Origin: Thermoplasmata archaeon M9B2D
GTDB lineage: Archaea; Thermoplasmatota; E2; DHVEG-1
Reading direction: 5' to 3'
Assembly (NCBI GenBank): GCA_002900555.1
Contig: MUGD01000013.1
Location: 1 to 27,248, forward strand
Length of the DNA: 27,248 bases
In this document: in pieces, positions 24,283 through 27,248 of the stretch
Numbering within the stretch: position 1 is the first letter of the stretch
Layout of the letters: each line of letters begins with the position of its first letter
The notes under the pieces: model-generated
The model's input: the letters and a program-made list of their open reading frames with translations, nothing else
Told to the model about the DNA's origin: nothing
The model's database searches: none
Program-made: the position numbers and the translations under genes

Positions 24283-24305
24283 TTATTGATTCTCATTATC
24301 AATAA
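24283..24305. promoter_or_regulatory. Fur/Zur-type operator palindrome
   Basis: TTATTGAT (24283-24290), a 7-nt spacer TCTCATT and ATCAATAA (24298-24305) form a perfect 8-7-8 palindrome. The core TTGATTCTCATTATCAA resembles Fur-family boxes (GATAATGATAATCATTATC type). It lies between the fur-family gene and the metal importer operon, next to the shared TATA element, exactly where an autoregulating repressor would bind. Confidence 0.65.
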
Positions 24306-24320
24306 GAGTTGTTTGATACC

Positions 24321-24701
24321 ATGAAAAAATCAAGAAAAACAAAACAGAAAGAACTGATACAAACTGAGATAGTCTCCTTGAAATCTTTTTTCACAGCAGA
24401 TGAGCTGTATGAAAACATCAAAAAAAAAGACGCAACCATCGGAATTGCGACCGTGTATCGTTTTCTAAAGGATTTACGAAAACGAAAAGAGCTGCACTCC
24501 TATGTCTGTGATCGGAAAATGATCTATTCACATAACGAAGATAATCATTGTCATTTTATCTGCCAAAAATGCGATGTAGTAACACATTTTACTATCGATA
24601 AAATCGATTTTTTAAAAAAACAAATAAACGGGGACATCTGTCATTTCCAAATCGATGTACATGGTATTTGCAATGATTGTCTTGAAAAGGAAAAAACATA
24701 G
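24321..24701 (+). CDS. fur: Fur-family metalloregulator (Zur/Fur-like)
   Basis: 126 residues from the ATG at 24321; the TTG at 24309 is rejected. The N-terminal winged helix is at ~8-65 (HxH-type Fur fold: FFTADELYENIKKK, IGIATVYRFLKDLRKRKEL). The dimer/metal domain has NHCHFICQKCDVV, giving H76, H78 and the first CxxC (81/84), and a second CxxC (117/120) in GICNDC; the two pairs likely hold structural zinc. Metal-loaded Fur proteins repress uptake genes. Its divergent neighbour is a Zn/Mn importer and a palindrome lies between them, so it probably senses the same metal. It is shorter than bacterial Fur (~150), mostly for lack of an N-terminal extension. It could be Zur, Fur, Mur or PerR; I prefer Zur from context. 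Confidence 0.82.
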   Translation: MKKSRKTKQKELIQTEIVSLKSFFTADELYENIKKKDATIGIATVYRFLKDLRKRKELHSYVCDRKMIYSHNEDNHCHFICQKCDVVTHFTIDKIDFLKKQINGDICHFQIDVHGICNDCLEKEKT

Positions 24702-24816
24702 AACTATACACTATGAGCTTTTACTAAAATGTTCTGTAGTAAAAAAACGGAATTATTAGTATAATGAGATGGAAAATAATAAGAGTCATAAAATCATAGG
24801 TGATTAGGATACATAA

Positions 24817-26625
24817 ATGATACAAAACATTGTAGAATCTTCAAAAAAAGACCTCATTGAGCATTTATGGGAAGTCGACCCCGCTATTAAAATAATCCTT
24901 AAAAAATCAGATTCATCCCGTGAAGCTAGAGAAAAAATCTTTGAGTATTTAAACAGGTTAGACCGTCATTATACAAGTATCTACGCAGATAATTACTTTA
25001 AAGAATTACATACTATTGAAAAAACTAACGCTAGAGAATGCATAAAAATTCTAAAAAATGTGATTAGGACGGAAAACGAAAGAACAACACATTTTTCAGC
25101 ACTTCGTGCACTAATAGATCTTGCAAAAAACAAAAAAGATGCAGTTAACCATGTTCAGGCTGGTTTTGTATGTGAATTTATCAATTTATTTAAAGGGATA
25201 AACGGAAAATCAGACAAGACAGATGATGTCTTTATTCTTCCATCAGACAGCACTGAAGCTTCCATTGTGCGGTCTGAAAAACTCGATAGCTATGCAAAAA
25301 AAATGAATGAATATTTAAGTAGGCATAAAAGCGGATTAGAACCAGAATTGATAGTTAAACAAAAGGCATTGAAGAAAAAGATTTTAGACTATTTTCAAGC
25401 GTCTGAAACGGATTGGAAAACATATCAATGGCATCTCACTCACGTTATACGAGAGAAACACAGTCTATCTTCGTTAATATCATTAGAAAACGACGAGTTA
25501 GAAGGATTACAGGTCGCTGAACAAAACCAGATTCCCTTCGAGATAACGCCATATTATCTCTCCCTGTTTAATGAAACAGGGCGAACCAGAGATGACCAAG
25601 GAATAAGAGCACAAGTATTACCAAGTAAAACCTATTGTACAAACGTTATCGATAATCGAAAAAAGCATATTGATATGGATTTTATGGGAGAGAAATCAAC
25701 AAACCCCGTCGAAGGAATCACCAGACGATACCCTCAAATCGTCATCCTTAAACCAGTAAACGTCTGCCCTCAAATCTGTGTGTATTGTCAAAGGAATTGG
25801 GAATTAGAACCCTCAACGCAGGTAAAAACAAAAGATGAAGACATAAATAATGCAATCGAATGGATCAACCAAAATAAGTACATCAACGAAGTGTTGGTCA
25901 CTGGGGGAGATCCGTTTATTCTCCCAGATGATTATCTCGATAAAATGTTAGCGAAATTAGCATCTATTGACCATGTCGAACGAATCCGCATTGGGACACG
26001 AACACTTGTGACACTTCCATGTCGTATCACCGAGGCACTTGTTGATATCCTACACCAATATCATGAGATAGGGAAACGGGAGATCTGTATCGTGACACAT
26101 TTTGAACATGTCGCAGAAATAACCCCGGAGGTTTTAGAGTGCATAAAGAAGATAAGAAACAGAGGCATAAGCATTTACAATCAGCAAGTGTTTACCTACT
26201 ATACTAGTCTAAAGTACCAGACGGCAGCGCTGCGAAAAATATTAAAAATAAGTGGAATTGACCCCTATTACACCTTTAACACAAAAGGAAAAGAAGAAAC
26301 CATTGATTTTAGGGTCCCCATCGCACGGATTCAACAAGAACGGAAAGAGGAAGCACGGTTTTTACCAGGTCTTGTTAGGACAGACGAACCGGTTTTTAAT
26401 GTTCCAAAACTAGGAAAATCACATTTACGAGCATGGCAGGATCATGAGATAATAATGATCTTAGCCTCCGGACAACGAGTCTACAGATTTTACCCATGGG
26501 AATCAAGCGTCACCCTGGTTGATGCGTATCTCTATACAGATGTCTCTATTTATGATTACTTGAAAAGATTAGCGAATGATGGACAGGATCTCGACGAGTA
26601 TAAAACCATTTGGTATTATTTTTAA
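24817..26625 (+). CDS. KamA-family radical SAM aminomutase, likely glutamate 2,3-aminomutase
   Basis: 602 residues behind taggtgat. The radical SAM cluster motif is C317-x3-C321-x2-C324 (VCPQICVYCQRNW), followed by TGGDP (SAM-binding, ~362-366), IGTRTLVTLP and VTHFEH typical of the lysine 2,3-aminomutase family. The PLP lysine is expected at K534 (VPKLGKSH). Lysine aminomutase uses two aspartates (293, 330) to hold the lysine side chain. Here the aligned positions are K490 (PYYTFNTK) and N528 (VFNVP), the same change reported for glutamate 2,3-aminomutase. The expected reaction is then L-glutamate to L-beta-glutamate, a compatible solute. About 190 residues of extra charged helical sequence precede the usual N-terminus; its role is unknown. 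Cytoplasmic, oxygen-sensitive. Confidence 0.78.
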   Translation: MIQNIVESSKKDLIEHLWEVDPAIKIILKKSDSSREAREKIFEYLNRLDRHYTSIYADNYFKELHTIEKTNARECIKILKNVIRTENERTTHFSALRALIDLAKNKKDAVNHVQAGFVCEFINLFKGINGKSDKTDDVFILPSDSTEASIVRSEKLDSYAKKMNEYLSRHKSGLEPELIVKQKALKKKILDYFQASETDWKTYQWHLTHVIREKHSLSSLISLENDELEGLQVAEQNQIPFEITPYYLSLFNETGRTRDDQGIRAQVLPSKTYCTNVIDNRKKHIDMDFMGEKSTNPVEGITRRYPQIVILKPVNVCPQICVYCQRNWELEPSTQVKTKDEDINNAIEWINQNKYINEVLVTGGDPFILPDDYLDKMLAKLASIDHVERIRIGTRTLVTLPCRITEALVDILHQYHEIGKREICIVTHFEHVAEITPEVLECIKKIRNRGISIYNQQVFTYYTSLKYQTAALRKILKISGIDPYYTFNTKGKEETIDFRVPIARIQQERKEEARFLPGLVRTDEPVFNVPKLGKSHLRAWQDHEIIMILASGQRVYRFYPWESSVTLVDAYLYTDVSIYDYLKRLANDGQDLDEYKTIWYYF

Positions 26626-26837
26626 TCAAAGGTTTATTTAAACACATATCATCTCAAGCAGTTTATCATAAATCATATCACATCACTCTTATACGAAAAA
26701 CCAGGATAACTGAGAAATACCAAGCCGCTGGAGGGAATGTGTAACCAGAGTGAAATTCCGTAAGGAGAAAAATGGCTAAAAACAGCACTAAAAACCATAA
26801 ACAGAAATCTTTATATATAATTAACGGTCAAGCGTTG
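26626..26837. other. Promoter-like region with possible structured RNA
   Basis: A TATA-like ggtttatttaaa (26630-26641) is followed by ~100 nt that fold oddly: CTGG (26728-26731) can pair with CCAG (26745-26748) while GGAAT (26734-26738) pairs with ATTCC (26755-26759). That interleaved order gives a pseudoknot. Next comes a strong Shine-Dalgarno (taaggag, 26761-26767) and an ATG at 26772, beginning MAKNSTKNHKQKS. That 60-codon frame runs antisense into the minus-strand gene at 26838 and its C-terminus looks non-coding. The region may therefore hold a riboswitch or small RNA, or the remains of a leader of a lost gene. Confidence 0.35.
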
Positions 26838-27020
26838 TCATGGTTTCCGCCTTGTCTTTTTCCATCTTTTCGCTTCGGCTGCAAGTTTGCAGACGAACTC
26901 AATGTCAACATCAGAATCATTGTTAGGCATGACTTGTTTCATTTTTGTGACTAAAAAATCTGATGCCTCATCAGCAGTCAAGCCAGATTGTTCGATGAAT
27001 AGTTCATATCCTGTTCTCAT
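26838..27020 (-). CDS. 60-residue protein of unknown function
   Basis: The ATG at 27020 is preceded by aagggagacc, a good Shine-Dalgarno. The product, MRTGYELFIEQSGLTADEAS then DFLVTKMKQVMPNND, is acidic and helical. It ends in a basic tail (KLAAEAKRWKKTRRKP), a balanced composition typical of real proteins. No membrane segment or cysteine pair. Family not recognised; the C-terminal KRWKKTRRKP could bind nucleic acid. A TATA-like gttatatgc (27056-27065, minus strand) lies ~40 nt upstream. It is antisense to the 26772 frame, which I regard as the less likely gene. Confidence 0.55.
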   Translation of the reverse strand: MRTGYELFIEQSGLTADEASDFLVTKMKQVMPNNDSDVDIEFVCKLAAEAKRWKKTRRKP

Positions 27021-27142
27021 AGGTCTCCCTTCGTGATCACTGATAAGACTGTCAAAGCATATAACGGTTTATGGATGGTCATTGAAAGTATCAGGTGGGG
27101 AAGCAGTGACGCGGATTAGAAAAGAAAAAGAAAAAAGGAGAA

Positions 27143-27160
27143 AGGGGAGTATATTCCCCT
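27143..27160 (-). terminator. Hairpin terminator of the right-edge gene
   Basis: AGGGGA (27143-27148) pairs with TCCCCT (27155-27160) around a 6-nt loop. On the minus strand the stem starts inside the stop codon and is followed by a pyrimidine-rich tail (tttctccttttttctttttc). It looks like an intrinsic terminator, which is notable in an archaeon, where T-tracts alone usually suffice. Confidence 0.55.
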
Positions 27161-27248
27161 ATGTCTTCACCATTGAAAATATGATGAGTTGTGATCCTGT
27201 TGCTGTCTTCTCAACATCAGCTACCCGTGCACTAATGGTAATACCCCC
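27159..27248 (-). CDS. C-terminal end of an unrecognised protein (5' part outside window)
   Basis: The minus-strand frame is open from the window edge to a TAG at 27159-27161. The visible 29 residues are GGITISARVADVEK and TATGSQLIIFSMVKT, with a beta-strand-rich character and no cysteine or anchor. The stop codon lies directly in a hairpin terminator, which supports a real gene end. Too little is visible for a family call. Confidence 0.5.
   Translation of the reverse strand, partial: GGITISARVADVEKTATGSQLIIFSMVKT

Noticed and set aside
26701..26760. Thi-box (TPP riboswitch) because of ctgagaaatacc
   Set aside because: The other conserved TPP elements (cctgat and the second helix) are missing and no thiamine gene follows.
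26772..26954. 60-codon + strand ORF with strong Shine-Dalgarno
   Set aside because: Only the first ~20 residues look plausible; the rest is the antisense of the 60-residue minus-strand protein (W, F, P and C rich). Kept only as part of the leader/RNA finding.
1..27248. CRISPR arrays, insertion sequences, tRNA or rRNA genes, prophage genes
   Set aside because: No spaced short repeats, transposase motifs, T-loop/acceptor patterns or phage structural genes were seen on either strand.

Overview
The window looks archaeal and most like an AT-rich euryarchaeon of the Thermoplasmatota type. The evidence is: TATA boxes placed about 25 nt upstream of start codons with little or no leader, a PAC2-family protein, a double-unit Lrp/AsnC regulator, a PRC-barrel protein, a short-form Fur-family regulator and large PKD-containing surface proteins. 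No rRNA, tRNA, CRISPR array or transposase was recognised. The lineage is an inference; no marker gene here fixes it.

Left part (1-5808): a surface-protein island on the + strand. It holds the end of a PKD protein, a 680-residue secreted PKD/cadherin-like protein with a nearly identical 291-bp tandem repeat, and a two-gene unit of membrane-anchored proteins. The three complete proteins share a ~140-residue N-terminal domain. C-rich, C-ending-codon blocks (1-~324 and 1548-2113) sit inside AT-rich sequence, which suggests cassette exchange or gene conversion.

Central part (6250-16116): a three-gene operon, HAD phosphatase - GT81 glucosyl-3-phosphoglycerate synthase-like - GT78 mannosylglycerate/mannosylglucosylglycerate synthase-like. 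Together these could build the compatible solutes glucosylglycerate and mannosylglucosylglycerate. It converges on an MscS channel. After it come a CNNM/CorC-type CBS transporter, the double Lrp regulator, a PAC2 protein, a double PRC-barrel protein, a PsiE-like membrane protein and a second MscS channel. This gives solute synthesis and solute release side by side.

Right part (16117-27248): a possible decayed gene, small membrane and secreted proteins, and a large membrane protein whose C-terminal half resembles the CrtC/AttH lipocalin-like family. It is divergent from a DrsE-like gene and a polyprenyl synthase with long-chain-type features. A 32-residue one-helix membrane protein lies between the synthase and a Zn/Mn-type ABC transporter operon (znuA-znuC-znuB). 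That operon is divergent from a Fur-family gene, and a perfect 8-7-8 palindrome lies between them; the binding-protein gene has no standard start codon. A 602-residue KamA-family radical SAM enzyme follows. Its substrate-site residues match glutamate rather than lysine 2,3-aminomutase, so it may make beta-glutamate, another compatible solute. The window ends with a possible structured leader or RNA, a 60-residue protein and the 3' end of an unrecognised gene with a hairpin terminator.

The strongest theme is osmoadaptation: two organic-solute routes and two mechanosensitive channels within about 20 kb.
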